A stretch of 64,000 nt of DNA from Cephalopachus bancanus (GCA_027257055.1 JAPVLO010000133.1:6993501-7057500); one strand, 5' to 3'. Positions 11,101-23,219 are shown, counted from the first letter of the stretch. Program-made: numbers and translations. Notes: a model not told the origin generated them from the letters alone.

Positions 11101-11408
11101 AGGCCAGGCGTGGTGGCTCACGCCTGTCATCCCAGCACTTTGGGAGGCCAAGACAAGAGGAATGCCTGAACCCAGAAGTTTGAGACCAACCTGGGCAACA
11201 TGGCGAGACCTCATCTCCACAATAAATCAAAAATTATCCGGGTGTGGTGACATGTGCCTGTAATCCCAACTACTCAGGAAGCTGAGGCAAAAGGATTGCC
11301 TGAGCCCAGCAGGTTGAGGCAGCGATGCTGTGAGCCATGACCATGCCATGGCATTCCAGCCTGGGCAACAGAGTAAGACTCAAACTCACACACACACACA
11401 CACAAAAA
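11101..11408 (+). mobile_element. Alu, full length, tail turned into a CA repeat
   Basis: Starts ggccaggcgtggtggctca. The tail is caaactcacacacac rather than poly(A), so a short microsatellite has grown from the tail. Confidence 0.92.
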
Positions 11409-11493
11409 GCTGTTAGAAAATACACACTTGGGCTAATCAATATTAAAGACCACAGCCTCGTAACCAATTGTCTAGATCTAGTGTAATTCCATC

Positions 11494-11789
11494 TGTTTTT
11501 GTTTTTAAGTCAAGGTCTCATTCTGTCATCTAGGCTGAAGTACAGTGAGATGATCACAGCTCACTGCAGCCTCGACCTCTTGGGCTGAAGTGATCCTCTC
11601 TCTTCAGCCTTCCAAATAGCTGAGACTACAGACACGTGCCATGCTTGACTAATTTTTTTCTGTTTTCTGTGGTGGAGACAGATCTTGCTATGTTGCCTAG
11701 GTTGCTCTCAAACTCCTGAACTCAAGCAATCCTCCTGCCTTAGTCTCCCAAAGTGCTAGGATTACAGGGGTAAGCCACAATGCCCAGGT
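11494..11789 (-). mobile_element. Alu, AluJ-like, full length
   Basis: Reverse orientation, starting aagtcaaggtctcattctg and ending taagccacaatgcccagg. Diverged. Confidence 0.88.
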
Positions 11790-12900
11790 TGCAATTCCCA
11801 TATTTTAATCAGCTAATTTATTAACACTGTTGCCTACCTGAACGATTGGTTCTGTTACATGAATCAACACTAACTCATATTACAGCTTAAGAATTGCTGA
11901 GCTAAAACCACGTAGACCAACTCATATTTTTACAGTTATATGAGTCTGAACAATAAGGAAAACAAAATTGGAAATAAAAAGTGTGTTCACTCTCTGTTGG
12001 GGTTTACAGAACCTCTGTGACTTGAACTGAGTTCACTCCACCTTATTTAAACTCCTCTTTGGAATGCAGTGAATATAAGTTAACATGTAAATATATAAAT
12101 AATGCTTTGTCTGATTTGACATATCTAAAAAAATAGGGAATATATGAGGTGTTCATGAATGGATAACCACTGTGAATATCTGGTTTTATTTGTTTGTTGC
12201 TGTTTTCTTTATTTTTCTCAGGCCTCATAGTCAACAATTTTTTTCTTCACATAAATAAGTATGTATATGTCAGGCAATGAGAATGATTTTTAAATTTTCT
12301 TTTAATCTTGGGGGCATCCATCAGAGAGTGATTTTCAAACAAATATCTCCAAGATTTCCCAAGTCTACTCATAATTAACATTTTAGTGCTTTGAAATGGA
12401 ATTTGACATTTATAAACAATCTAAAGTCAATGGTCATCAAATGAGACATAAGAAATGAAAGTAGTGAATCCACTTTTGTAAAATAGCAATCAGTGACAGA
12501 ATCAGAGGTTGGTTCATAACAAAAGAGGAGTTCCAAGAAATGGTTTCTTAGTGTTATTTGAAAAGGCATATTCCTGGAAGAGGACAAGACTCAGTGCCTA
12601 TGTTTTGTGCTTATTTTATTGTATTTTAGTCACACCTCATCATTGTCACAACTCCAGCTTAACAATCATTTCTTATTTATTAGATAAAAATATTTCACAG
12701 AGAAATAAAAAGTATTGCTTACAATGTAGTTAGTACTGCAAGCTTCAGAACACAGTGGAAAGTTGTCCCTAGACAACACTAGAAAATGTACAAAATCTGG
12801 TTCACAGCATTGCCAAAGCCAATTTTCATTGTTCAAAATGTGACTTTACCTTGAGAGGAAATAAAGCCAAGCTGGAGGCCTCCCACTTTCTATTTCAAAT
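11790..12900. other. Repeat-poor AT-rich DNA
   Basis: No gene, RNA gene or transposon recognised. Several short open frames lack any family signature. Confidence 0.45.
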
Positions 12901-13533
12901 GGTATATTCAGGCTATAGTCATTAAAACCATATGGTACTATCAAAAGTACTGGCAGATAGACCCACAGAGAGCCCTGACATAATCCTTCATGTGTGTGGT
13001 CAAAGGGTCTTTGACATAGGCTCCAAGGTTACACACAGGGAAAGGACAGTCTCTTCAACAAATGGCACTAGGAAAACTAGATACCACATGCAAGATGATG
13101 AAGCTGGACCCTTGCCTTGTGCCATATGCGGCAATTAACTCAACATGCAGTTAGGGCCCAAACAGAAGATACAACACTATCAAACTCCTAGAAGGAAATG
13201 GGGAAAAGCTCCATGGCATTGGATCTGGCCGTGATTTCTTAGACATGACTCCAAAGCACAGGGGACAAATGGGACTGCATCAAACCTAAAATCTTCTGTG
13301 CAGCAGAGGAAGCAGTCTGCAGAGTGAAAAGGCAAACTGTGGACTGGGAGAAAATACTTGAAACTGTCTACCTGATTAAAGTGTTAATATTCAAAACCTG
13401 TTTTTAGAAAAAGACTATAACTCAATAACAAAAATCCAAACAACTCTTTTTTTAAAAATGGGCGGAGAACTTGAAGAGACATTTCTTCAAAGAAGATCTA
13501 CAAATGGCTCACAAGCGTGTGAAAAGATGCTCA

Positions 13534-13906
13534 ACCCAAACGCAGTGGCTCATGCCTGTGATCCTGGCACTCACCCCTGTGATCCCAGCACTCATACCTG
13601 TAATCTCAGCATTTTTTTTTTTTTGCAAGGCTGAGGTGGGAGGATTATGTGAGCCTGGGAGTTCGAGACTGGCCTATGTATAATACCAAGACATTGTTTC
13701 TACAAAAAAATCAAAAAAGTAGCCAGGTATGGTGGCACATGCCAGTAGTCCCAGCTACTTGGGAGGCTGAGGCAGGAGGATCATCTGAGCCCAGGAGGCT
13801 TGAGGCTGTTGTGATTGAGCCACTGCACTCTAGTCTGGACAACAGAGTGAGTGAGATTCCTACTCAGAACAACAACAAAAAGAAAAAAAAAAAGAAAAGG
13901 TAGGAA
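13534..13906 (+). mobile_element. Alu with an expanded head, inside L1
   Basis: The left-arm head is repeated: three copies of a ctgt(g/a)at(c/ct)ccagcactca-like unit, then a T-run, before the usual gcaaggctgaggtgggagg. The right arm is normal. Confidence 0.85.
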
Positions 13907-14103
13907 GAACGCTCAACATTATTGATCATTAATCAAACCACGGTGAGATATCATTCCATACCTGTTAGGACGGCCATTTACAAAAAACAAAAACAAAGCA
14001 AAGAACAAGTTTTGATAAGGATGTGCAGAAATTGAAACCCTCGTGTATTGCTGGTGTGAAAATAAAATGGTGCAGTTGCTGTGAAAACCAGTATGGTGGT
14101 TCC

Positions 14104-14132
<29 letters not shown>
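14104..14132. repeat. Poly(A) run of about 28 bases before an Alu head
   Basis: The run lies upstream of the Alu's 5' end, not at its tail, at the L1 target ggttcctaaaaaa. Confidence 0.9.
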
Positions 14133-14134
<2 letters not shown>

Positions 14135-14420
14135 CGACCAGACTCCGTGGCTCAGCCTGTAATCCCACTTTGGGAGGCCAAGGCGAGTGTATTGCCTGAG
14201 CCCGCAGGTGCAAGACCCACACAGGAAACTTGGTGAGACCTCGTCTCAATAAATCAAAAATTGGCCGGAAGTGGTAGCACACACCTATAGTTCCAGCTAC
14301 TTGGAAGGCTGAGGCAGAAGGATTGCTGGACCCAGCAGGGTGAATCTGCAGTGGCCAGGAGCGTGCCACTGCACTCCAGTCTGGGCGACAGAATGAGACT
14401 CCAACTCAAAAAAAAAATTA
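14133..14420 (+). mobile_element. Alu, younger type, inside L1
   Basis: Both arms, with a 6-bp loss at cccactttggg in the left arm, tail caactc plus A9. L1 sequence resumes at once with accatatgacccagcaa. Confidence 0.92.
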
Positions 14421-14889
14421 ACCATAGACTTACCATATGACCCAGCAATTTAGATGAGAGGTAGAAACAGCCTAATGTCCATTGCCAGATGAATGGATCA
14501 AGAAACTGAGGTATCCACACTGAATAGAATATTGCTCAACCTTAAAAAAAAAAAAAAAAGATCTGGCATATTCTATGGTAGTGATGGATCCCAAGGACGC
14601 TACATTAAATGAAAGAGTCAGACACAAAAGGACAAATCCTGCGGGATTCCACTTACGCGAGAGAGGTGAGAAAGTCAGACTCAGAACAGAAGGTTGAATG
14701 GAAGCTGTGAGGCTGGGGCTGGGGGAGGTCACAAGGGTAGACGTTGTTCAGTAAATAACAGAGCTTCAGTTTTGTAGGATGAAAAAATCCTAACACTCTG
14801 TTACAAGGAATGTACACATAGTTAACAGCACTGTTACTTCACACTTTAAAAAAGTTGAGATGGTAAATTTCATGTGTTTCTGAGCACAG

Positions 14890-15183
14890 TTTTTTATTTT
14901 TTTTGAGTCAGAGTCTCACTCTGTCACCCAGGCTAGAGTGCAGTGGCACACTCAGTCACAACAGCCTCGACCTGTTGGGTTCAGGCGATCCTTCCACTTT
15001 GGCCTTCTAAGTAGCTGGAACCACAGGCATGCGCCACCATGCCCTGCTAATTTTTTAGTCTATTGTAGAGACTAGATCTCACCAAGTTGCCCAGGCTGGT
15101 TTCAAACCCCCGGGCTCAGGCAATCCTCTTGCCTCTGCTTCCCAAAGTGCTGGGGTTGCAGGGGTGAGCCACTGCGCCCAGCT
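14890..15183 (-). mobile_element. Alu, full length
   Basis: Reverse orientation, poly(T), gagtcagagtctcactctg, ending gagccactgcgcccagct. Lies right at the 3' end of the old L1. Confidence 0.9.
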
Positions 15184-16060
15184 CAAGCACAATATTTTTA
15201 AAGTGTCATTTTACTACTGCAAGATGAACCAAAAACAAAGAGAATCAGTTTTACAAGTATGATTGGCCCCGGAGAATTGTCACAATCAATGTTAATTGAC
15301 AAGAGAAGGTAACTTGGACCTAAATACATTTTGCTAGGTTTTGCATTTCTAGCTTCGCAAATACCCTAGAAGGTATAAAAGTTACTTACTAATGTTGGGG
15401 GCTCTTCACTACTTGGCTGTGTTATAAAATCCTATAGCAGAGGTGAATGGCATGAGTGAAAAAGATTATTCACAAAAAGTAAGTCTTTAGAGACTCAGTT
15501 TGAGAACTGACTAACTTCTGGCCAGGTATTATTATCACTCAGGTGTGGCTAGTTGGAATAATTAACGCAGGTTCTGGAGTATAGAGGCTGTCTCCAGGAG
15601 TCAGGGACCTGCCCTGGGGGAGACAGGACAAGGGAAATGTGTCCCTGAGTATGACAGCTCTGTGAGAGCCTAGGAAGACAGTGCTGGCAGGGATGGCCCA
15701 GGACTGGGCGGTTTACATCTGAAAGTCTGCTCCCTAGGAACTGGCCAGTGCTGGGAGGGATGGGCCTTCCACTTTCAGCGAGGCCCAGATGTGAAAACAT
15801 CAAAAACATGGAAAATAAAAAAGGTACAATTCTTACAACTCTAAATATTCTATCAATTTTTAAATAAATTTACATTTTTTTCCCCCTACAGGGCTGATAA
15901 GAGTTGGGAATAAGCGATTAGGGCTTGCTGTCTACCAGCAATCTGGAATAAATATATTCTCACTTGCCAAAATGGCAGATGACTGTGCCCTGACAAGCAA
16001 GTGACTGTCAAAGTAGAGAGTCCTTCCTCGAAAAATGGAGACTGCCAAGGAGGCCCAGGA
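15184..16060. other. No gene recognised; one moderately GC-rich block
   Basis: 15560-15800 is GC-richer than its surroundings and could be an old LTR or transposon, but I cannot name it. Confidence 0.4.
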
Positions 16061-16064
16061 AGAG

Positions 16065-16215
16065 AGGCAACTCACTCCAGGAGGAAGGACCAAGGAGGCA
16101 CATGTGTGATGGAGGCGGCTCATCCAGGGGAATGGACCAAGGAGGCCTATGTGTGATGGAGGCTACTCACTCCAGGAGGAAGGACCAAGGAGGTCCATTT
16201 GTGGATAGAGACCAC
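16065..16215. repeat. Three-copy minisatellite, unit about 50 bp
   Basis: Imperfect repeats built on actcactccaggaggaagg, accaaggaggc and atgtgtgatggaggc occur three times, the middle copy shortened at its start. Confidence 0.8.
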
Positions 16216-16402
16216 TCCACTCCCAGCAGAGACTGAGTAAAAGAAACTCCGGGTCTTTTGGCTCTTAGCCAAGTGAATGCAGGCGAACTCTGTGCCCACT
16301 CCAGAGAGCAACAGGACTGTGCCATAATTATTTTTGCCTAAATATTAAAGAAAATGAGACATGAGAGAACTCAACAAGCCTCCCATAAAATATACAACTT
16401 TT

Positions 16403-16684
16403 TTTTTTTTTCTGAGTTGGAGTCTCACTCTGTCGCCCAGACTTGAGTGCAGTGGCCGGGAGCGGCCTCCACCTGCTGGACTCCAGCGATCCTTCCGCCT
16501 CAGCCTTCCAAGTAATCAGAACTACAGGTGAGCGCTACCACGCCTGGCTAATTTTTTTTATTTATTGTAGAGGTGAGGTCTCGCCAAGTTGCCCAGGCGG
16601 GTCTCGAATCTGCAGACTCAGGCAATTCACTCACCTCAGCCTCCCAAAGCACAGGATTACAGGCTGAGCCACCGAGCCCGGCTT
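16403..16684 (-). mobile_element. Alu, younger type, full length
   Basis: Reverse orientation. TSD aaatatacaactttt at 16388-16402 and 16685-16699. Confidence 0.93.
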
Positions 16685-16699
16685 AAATATACAACTTTT

Positions 16700-18100
16700 A
16701 AAATATAATATTCCAGTGAATTCTCCAAGACGAACTAGTTGTAAACCACATCCCTTGGTGTGGACTTGCTCTCCCGTCCAGGGTCACTAGATGTAAGTGT
16801 GTTAAATACCAACCAAGATCTCCCAGAATGGTAATTGACATCTTATACTGGTTGCTTCTACGCCACTCTTTCTAGGAAAAATTCGATAATAAAATCAGTT
16901 TGCTGAAGTCATCTCTAGTTCATTGACAATAGAAATATGTTATCAGGGCATTTAAATTAGCTTCATCCTCTGGGTACTGTGCTTATTACATAAGGCAAAG
17001 TCTATTGAATGATTCCACTGAATCCATAGGAGTGATCCCACACACACATGTAAATACTTACATGTGTGAACAACTTTGGATGATTTTGGGGTTCTGTAGT
17101 GCAAAAGGTCTTAAAGCCTTTGGTTGGTGAGCAGAAAGGGTGTTTTGTCCGGCCACACCTGAGACTGGAATTTCCCCTAAAGCTGCAGCAGGGGATTTCA
17201 ACAAGGGAGTGCCCCAAACCATCCTGAGATGAGCCAGTGGGATTCAAAAGAAGGAAGCACTAAATGCCAGGGTGAAGGTCCCAAGCATTTGTCTGGGTTC
17301 TTCCATGCAGAGCAGACTGCACAATTCTTATAGGGACCCCAAGGGACAAGGATCTTCTAGTCGTTATGTCCCCAGCATGGGGTCAAGAGAAATGGAGTGC
17401 TCATGAAGGTTTAAGACATTTGATTCAGGGCTGAGGCCAGTTTCTCTCTTGGAAACCTAGACACTTATCAGAGCCTGGGTGTCTTCAAGGGTTGGGTTCG
17501 AGTCTACTGGGAAAGACCTGCCGCTGGCTGGGACTCAAAGCATCAAGACACTGGGTGATTGTCCTTTAGAACACAGCGAGACGGTGCAGGGGAGTTGCTT
17601 CTACATGAGTGAGGTGCAGTAAAGAGCCAGCCAGCAGGCATGCTGGATCTTTGTGTTCATCCATGGAGACACCTGGCTGGTTCTTTTAGAGCTCCTCAGT
17701 TCCTAAGGGGCAGAGACCTCGTTTCTCCTGGTCAAACCCTTCCTGTTCCAAACCCTTCCCATCCCTTCCATGCAGTGTTTTATGTTCTTGACTTCCTCCT
17801 CTGTTTTGTCAAAGCTGTCCAACCTCCAGTGTTTCAGTCCCAGAAACTTCTCAGCTGCTTTTGCCAACTAAACTACATTGGCCAGTCAATAACCATCGGA
17901 TTCTTTTTTTAAGTATTAGTGGCCCTCGTCAATTATAAGCAAGTGTTTGGGCCTTGGAGCTAGGTGGTATGTTACAATGAAAGTCCTAGGTCAAGTTCCT
18001 GGCCTGTTTTTATTTGGGCTCATGCTTTTTCCTTGTTGATTTGCGGGAACTCACCATCTATTACATATCAGTCCCTTCTAGGTTTTAGACATTGCAAATA
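16700..18100. other. Repeat-poor DNA, no gene recognised
   Basis: No clear repeat signature. Short open frames (17002-17247 minus, 17640-17912 plus) match nothing I recognise. An 11-bp perfect inverted repeat lies at 17043-17068. Confidence 0.45.
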
Positions 18101-18470
18101 TCACTTGTCTCAATGTGTCCTGTCTCTAACTTTGCCCATGTTGATTCTTACTTATGGTATCCATGTTCTTTTCTTTGTTTTAAAATGTCTGCTTTTGAGA
18201 AATTATTATTTATCTTTATACCTCAGAGATATTCTCCTATGTTAACTGTAATGTAATGGTTTTGCTGGTCACATTTAGGTCTTTCATCCACTGCAGTCTG
18301 TTTCTTTTAGGGTGCTAAGTAGTGTTAATGTTTTATCACACTGAATTATTTTTTAGGAAAATTACCACACAGTCTTAACAGCTATGAAACATAAGGACTA
18401 ATGAGTTATTTAATCAGTTGTAGAAAAAATATCTTATACTTTGGTGAAAAACTATGTATCACCTGAAACA
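18100..18470 (-). mobile_element. Possible old L1 fragment
   Basis: The string cacatttaggtctttcatccactgcagt resembles the antisense of a common L1 ORF2 segment. Strongly diverged, so tentative. Confidence 0.45.
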
Positions 18471-18544
18471 CAGTCATCTGGGCCATCCAGTAAAAATTCT
18501 GCTCATTGAGCTATTTTGTACCTCTTTTTTAAATTGCAGATATC

Positions 18545-18679
18545 TAGCTGGGTTAGTAGTACATGCCTGTTATCCCAGCTACTCTAGAGGCTGAGGTGGT
18601 AGGATCCTTTGAGGCTAGGAGCTCAAGACCAGCCTGGGCAACATAGCAAGACCCTGTTTCTGTAGTAAAAAAGAAAATA
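18545..18679 (+). mobile_element. FLAM-type Alu monomer
   Basis: A single arm with the FLAM-type agctactctagaggctgagg followed by ccagcctgggcaacatag and an A-rich tail. Confidence 0.75.
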
Positions 18680-18689
18680 ATAACACTTT

Positions 18690-19195
18690 TATTAAAATGT
18701 AATAGGTGACTAATTACTGGTAGATATGCATACTCTGCTGTCTAATAGACTTATGACTGACTTCTCTAACTCCTGTGGAAAAACTCATTTTGTCTCCCTT
18801 GGTAATCCATTTCTTTACTCCATATAAATTTGTACTTCTTAACTTTTCCTTTGAATCAGTTTTATTATCTGTCTGTTTCCACCACTGATTAACCAGTAAG
18901 ATGAAATCTTTAACATATGTCCATTTTTATATCTACATGTGAATCATTATTTTACCTTCTTATAAAAATTATTTCAGTATAGATAAAACAATTATATGTT
19001 AGCTAGCTAACAAAATGTTTCCTCCAGATTTTTAAAAGTGCCATACATAAATTGAAATGATTCTTGAATTGTGACATTAATCAAAACTATGCTTTGGGAA
19101 GAAGCTATTCATTCCTCTCAAAGCATATTTTGTAAGTGGGCTCTGGCCTGTCTATGCGTAGGACGGACCCAGAAGAGACATTCCCACAAGTAGTC
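18690..19195. other. Single-copy AT-rich DNA
   Basis: Nothing recognised. Confidence 0.4.
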
Positions 19196-19199
19196 CCTT

Positions 19200-19482
19200 T
19201 TGTGTGTGTGAGTTGGAATCTCACTCTATTGCCCAGGCTGGAGTGCAGTGACATGATCACGGCTACTACAGCCTCAATCTGCTGGGCTCAGGTGATTCTT
19301 TCACCTCAGCTGTCCCAATAGCTGGGACTACAGGTGCACACCACCATGCCTGACCAATTTTTAAATTTGTTATAGAGAAAAAATCTCGCCAATCTGGTCT
19401 TGAACCCCTGGGCTCAGGCAATCCTCTCATCTCTGCTTCCCAAAGTACTGGGATTACAGGCATGAGCCACTGCACCCAGCCT
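19200..19482 (-). mobile_element. Alu, full length
   Basis: Reverse orientation, starting tgtgtgtgagttggaatctc, ending gagccactgcacccagcc. An 18-bp block is missing in the left arm near the gggcaacttgg position. Confidence 0.9.
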
Positions 19483-19489
19483 AAGCAAT

Positions 19490-20095
19490 ACTTTTATAAA
19501 CCTGATGAGTTTGAATCTCATGCCTTCACTTCTATTTCCATTCCTCTACCTCTATGCAAATAAAGAAGGGTCTAGTGGTTTTCTGAAGAAATAGGCTGGG
19601 GTAAATCTTTGAAAAACACTGAACTTGGGAATTAGAAATTTTGGATCCTAGTCCTAGACTCCATTAATCAGTGGGACCATGGGTGGAACCCCAGGTTCCC
19701 TGGACCCCAATTACAAAGGTGGGACTAGCCTTGGGACTGACTTAAACCAATTTTGTCATTTAAAATTCTCTAGATTCCTTTTGATAGCTCTACATAGCCA
19801 ATATTTAGAGTAAAGGCTGGCATGATGACAGGTGACATGTATCACAGTGAAGGAAATTGTGGACTGAGTTGTCCCATACTTGCACATCCTCACTAGCAAG
19901 CAGGCTCAAGTTGTCCTATAAGCTCAAAGCAGTTCCTTTTCTCTGTTCTTTTGGGCATTCCAGCCAGCTCTGCATCAAAGTTTACTTGGGGATATTGTGC
20001 AATATTATAGCATCAGGACTCTGGTAACCTTTTAGGAGCCAGAAGACAAAATCTTAAGTTACATAATTGAATACAGGACAGGTTCAAATAGATAG
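19490..20095. other. Single-copy DNA, no gene recognised
   Basis: No repeat signature I can name. Confidence 0.4.
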
Positions 20096-20099
20096 TAGT

Positions 20100-20240
20100 G
20101 CATCAAAAAATGCAAATCTGATTCAGCAGGTCTGCAGTGAGATCTGGTTCTGCATTTCTAGCAAAGTCTTCCTGTTGCTGGTGCTGCTGGTCTGGACCAC
20201 ACTTTGCCTATCAAGGGTGTAGACCCCTGGTCTTGGTAAA
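20100..20240 (-). mobile_element. MER5-type (hAT-Charlie) fragment
   Basis: Contains atctgattcagcaggtctg, a diverged middle and a gctggtctggaccacacttt end, the arrangement of MER5A elements. Confidence 0.55.
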
Positions 20241-20415
20241 CGCTTATATCCTGTTCATGCCAGGAGGAGGACACATACAGCCTTCCTAGTCAAACACATA
20301 AAGTTGAACACCAAGGAAACAATTCTTATGATATGCCCGAACACACCCAGTATTGACAGCAGTTCACTTAGCTGCTCTCTAAAGCCTAAAGTAGGAAAGT
20401 AGGTAAGCCTGAAGT

Positions 20416-20439
20416 AGGTAGTTCCGATGGGAACTACCT
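20416..20439. repeat. Perfect 10-bp inverted repeat with 4-base loop
   Basis: aggtagttcc, gatg, ggaactacct. It lies in single-copy DNA. Confidence 0.9.
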
Positions 20440-20699
20440 GCCCTGAACTGCTCAGTATTCAGTGTCAGTGTGCTTGCAAAGTTAGCTCACATCTGTATTA
20501 TAGCACACATGCCATGAAATTTGATATGTCAGCCTCATTCCTACTCTGAAACTCGAAGCTTGGTCTTCTTTCCTGTTTCTCCTTCTCTTTCAAATCTGAA
20601 AACATGCTTTCTTTTTCACTATCTCCCTCATTTCCACTTTGGATTGTAACTCGAATACCTTCACTCTCAAACCTGGCTACAACCTGGGCAACACTGGGG

Positions 20700-21015
20700 A
20701 ACCTGGGTCACTTTTAAATGAATTCTGATGCCAGATGAATTAAATGAAATCTCTGAAAGTGGGTCTCCAGTACTGTAGTTTGCAAATTCTCCCTAGGGAA
20801 TTCTCTTAGGCAGCCAGGGCTGAGAATCCTGACTCTAATAGACTGATTCTCAAACATGACTGCATGTTGGAATCCCTGGGGAGCTCTTAAAAAATACAGA
20901 TGCTTGACTACCACCCCAAAAGATCTTGACTTCGTTGCTCCGAAGTGTGGCCTGGGCACAGGAGTTTTGAGAGTTATCCAAAGGATGTTAATATTCCTCA
21001 AAATCTGAAAACTAC
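20700..21015 (+). mobile_element. MER5-type (hAT-Charlie) pair or composite
   Basis: The second half (20845-21015) reads as a MER5A element: gattctcaaacatgactgca, gggagctcttaaaaaatac, then the mirrored end. The first half (20700-20840) is a more diverged copy of similar type ending in agggctgagaatcctgact. Confidence 0.6.
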
Positions 21016-21050
21016 TACCCTAGTAAGTGATAATTAGTAAGATCAGAACT

Positions 21051-21290
21051 TGGCTGGGTGCAATGACTTATGCCTGTAATCCCAGCACGTTGGGAAGTTG
21101 AGGTCAAAAAGATTGCTTGAGCCCAGGTGTTTGAGACCAGCTTGGTAAACACAGCAAGACCCCATCTCTACAAAAAGTTTAAAAAAAAATAGCCAGGTGT
21201 GGTGGCATGTGTAGTCCCAGATACTGGGGGAGACTGAGCCAGGAGAATCCCTTGAGCTTAGGCTGTGATGAAATATGATCACATCACTGA
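21051..21290 (+). mobile_element. Alu, old, 3'-truncated
   Basis: Left arm and part of the right arm; ends at gatcacatcactgag without the usual 3' end or A-tail. Confidence 0.85.
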
Positions 21291-21895
21291 GAGGCAGGAT
21301 ATTTAGTATAGATTATACATAGATAAATAGATAAATTTCTTGTTGGTAGTTTGAAAGTAGGGGAAGTGTTCAGGCACTTTTCTTATTTGCACACCTGACC
21401 TGACCACCCTGTGAGCTAGAACGTTAACTTCCCAGTGCAGTTCAAATTTTTAATTCATGGTTGGCATAATAATAGTTGTAAAAGTCTATCAAGTCTAAAA
21501 CAAATGCCCTTTCAGGAAAGCCCATCAAAGGTGAAGAAATGGTAGTCAGCCCACCTTTTAACTCAAGGTTAGCATAATAATTGCTGTGTCTATCAAGTTC
21601 CCTGCCAAAGGAAAAGCCCACCCCCTTAGCTCATCAAAAGTGGAGAGATGATAAATGAAACTCAGGATCAGATACCTGCAGCCCCCCGTTGAGCTCATGG
21701 TTAGCATAATAATAGTGGTATAGGCATAACAAGCTTCTTGTAAAAAGAAAATACATCATCTTTCTCTTAAGATACCCTTGCCGTTGGACATGTCTCTATC
21801 TCTATAACAAATTCTGTCTTAAAACTATACTTAGATCCACTCTGAAATGCTTTTCTGTGGTGGGTCAAAGAACTTACAGAGTGTCATATCACACC

Positions 21896-21972
21896 CCACC
21901 CCACAACACCCAGCCTGGACAAAAGAGTAAGACCCCTACCTTAATTTTAAAAAGAAAAGGAAAAAAAAGAAC
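21896..21972 (+). mobile_element. Short Alu 3'-end remnant
   Basis: cccagcctggacaaaagagtaagacc followed by an A-rich tail resembles the last 30 bases of an old Alu. Confidence 0.4.
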
Positions 21973-22763
21973 TCAACAGCCAATTCCCAGAACACTAATT
22001 GGTTCTGTGCATAACCTCAACTTCAAGATTGACCACTGCAAGATAACAGATACCTAGCCATCACCTTGATAATAGGGAAAAGGGTTACCTGTATTTCCAA
22101 GGCATTCTGTACCCAGGTCTCCCTGGAAATCTGGTCAATGTTATTTGTAAGGACAATGTTATTTATCATATGCATGAGATGAAGGATACATGAGTGGAAT
22201 TACTTGCATTTAAATTGCACAATCGTGACCTGGGATGGTAGCTGGCTTGCAGAGCAGAACTGCTCGAGACTGGTTGGGAAGAGGGTATATCCATCCACAC
22301 TTTTAAGAACCTCACAGTTAATGCTGACAGCATTTGTGAGACTATGGTGAGCGAAAGCAGGGTGGGCTAAGGTCTTGGGTAGCCATTTACTGGTGTCATC
22401 TGAGGTTGAAGGGGATCAGGATATGCCACTCCAACATAGGCTGTGTTGGTATAAGGATTATTTTGAGCTGAAGGCCACTGAGAATCAACAGATGCATGTA
22501 GGGTTCTCTGCCCTTTCCTTATCTGCCACAAGCAGAGCATACATTTTCCTTTGTGAAGTTGTTTCTCTTTCCTGTACCAGGAAGAGGAGAGAGCAACTCA
22601 TCACTGGAGATGGAGTATTGACTTAAGATGAGTTTACACAAACAGACCTTGTTAAAATAACCCTTGTTTTCCATGAGCTTTCCCATATATCCCTAGTCAC
22701 TCCCCACCCCCTTTCCCTTTGTTATAATGGCATATAAACCCCTGGGTTTTTTGAGTTTAGTTC

Positions 22764-23068
22764 TTTTTTTTTTTTTTTTTTTTTTTTTGAGTTGGAGTCT
22801 CACTCTGTCACCTAGACTGGAGTGCAGTGGCACGCTCCTGGCCACCGCAGCCTCGACCTGCTGGGCTCCGGCGATCCTTCCACCTCAGCCTTCCAAGTAG
22901 CTGAAAATATAGGTGCGCGCTACCACGCCCGGCTAATTTTGTGATTTACTGTAGAGATGAGGTCTTGCCAAGTTGCCCAGGAGGGTCTCGAACCCAAAGT
23001 CTCAGGCAACCCACTCACCTCAGCCTCCCAAAACTCTGGGATTACAGGCTGAGCCACCAAGCCCAGCT
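22764..23068 (-). mobile_element. Alu, younger type, inserted in LTR region
   Basis: Reverse orientation with a 24-base poly(T). The repeat gtttagttctttt on both sides is the TSD. Confidence 0.93.
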
Positions 23069-23219
23069 TGGGTTTAGTTCTTTTCTATGAACTCTTATGC
23101 AGATAAACTATAATTTAAAATATCTATCTTTTCTCTTGTTAACCTGCCTCTTGTTAGCTGAATTCACAGTCCCAATTCAGTGATCTAAGAGGGTGATGAA
23201 AAGACTTTTCTCTCCAGAA

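Larger units (their letters stand above)
12905..14885 (+). mobile_element. Old L1 (L1M-type) 3' portion, split by Alus
   Basis: Old LINE-1 sequence in plus orientation. It begins within ORF2 (agtcattaaaaccatatggtac), passes typical late-ORF2 phrases such as gaaaagatgctcaac and gtgagatatcattccatacc, and ends with the 3'UTR-like ttgagatggtaaatttcatg. The frame is destroyed by stops and frameshifts. Two Alus (13534-13906, 14133-14420) interrupt it. The reverse transcriptase core is missing, so the copy is 5'-truncated. Confidence 0.8.
21395..23215 (+). mobile_element. ERV/LTR-derived region with three-fold internal repeat, split by an Alu
   Basis: LTR-like region. Between 21440 and 21765 a segment of about 100-130 bp recurs three times, each copy with a variant of ggttagcataataatagt and a downstream caag(t/c)t motif. 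From 22140 onward the sequence has LTR-like features: a tataaacccctggg promoter-like string at about 22732, gcagataaact near a possible poly(A) site at 23100, and gctgaattcacagtccc at the far end. No gag, pol or env frame is present. Several LTRs may be joined here; boundaries are approximate. Confidence 0.5.
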
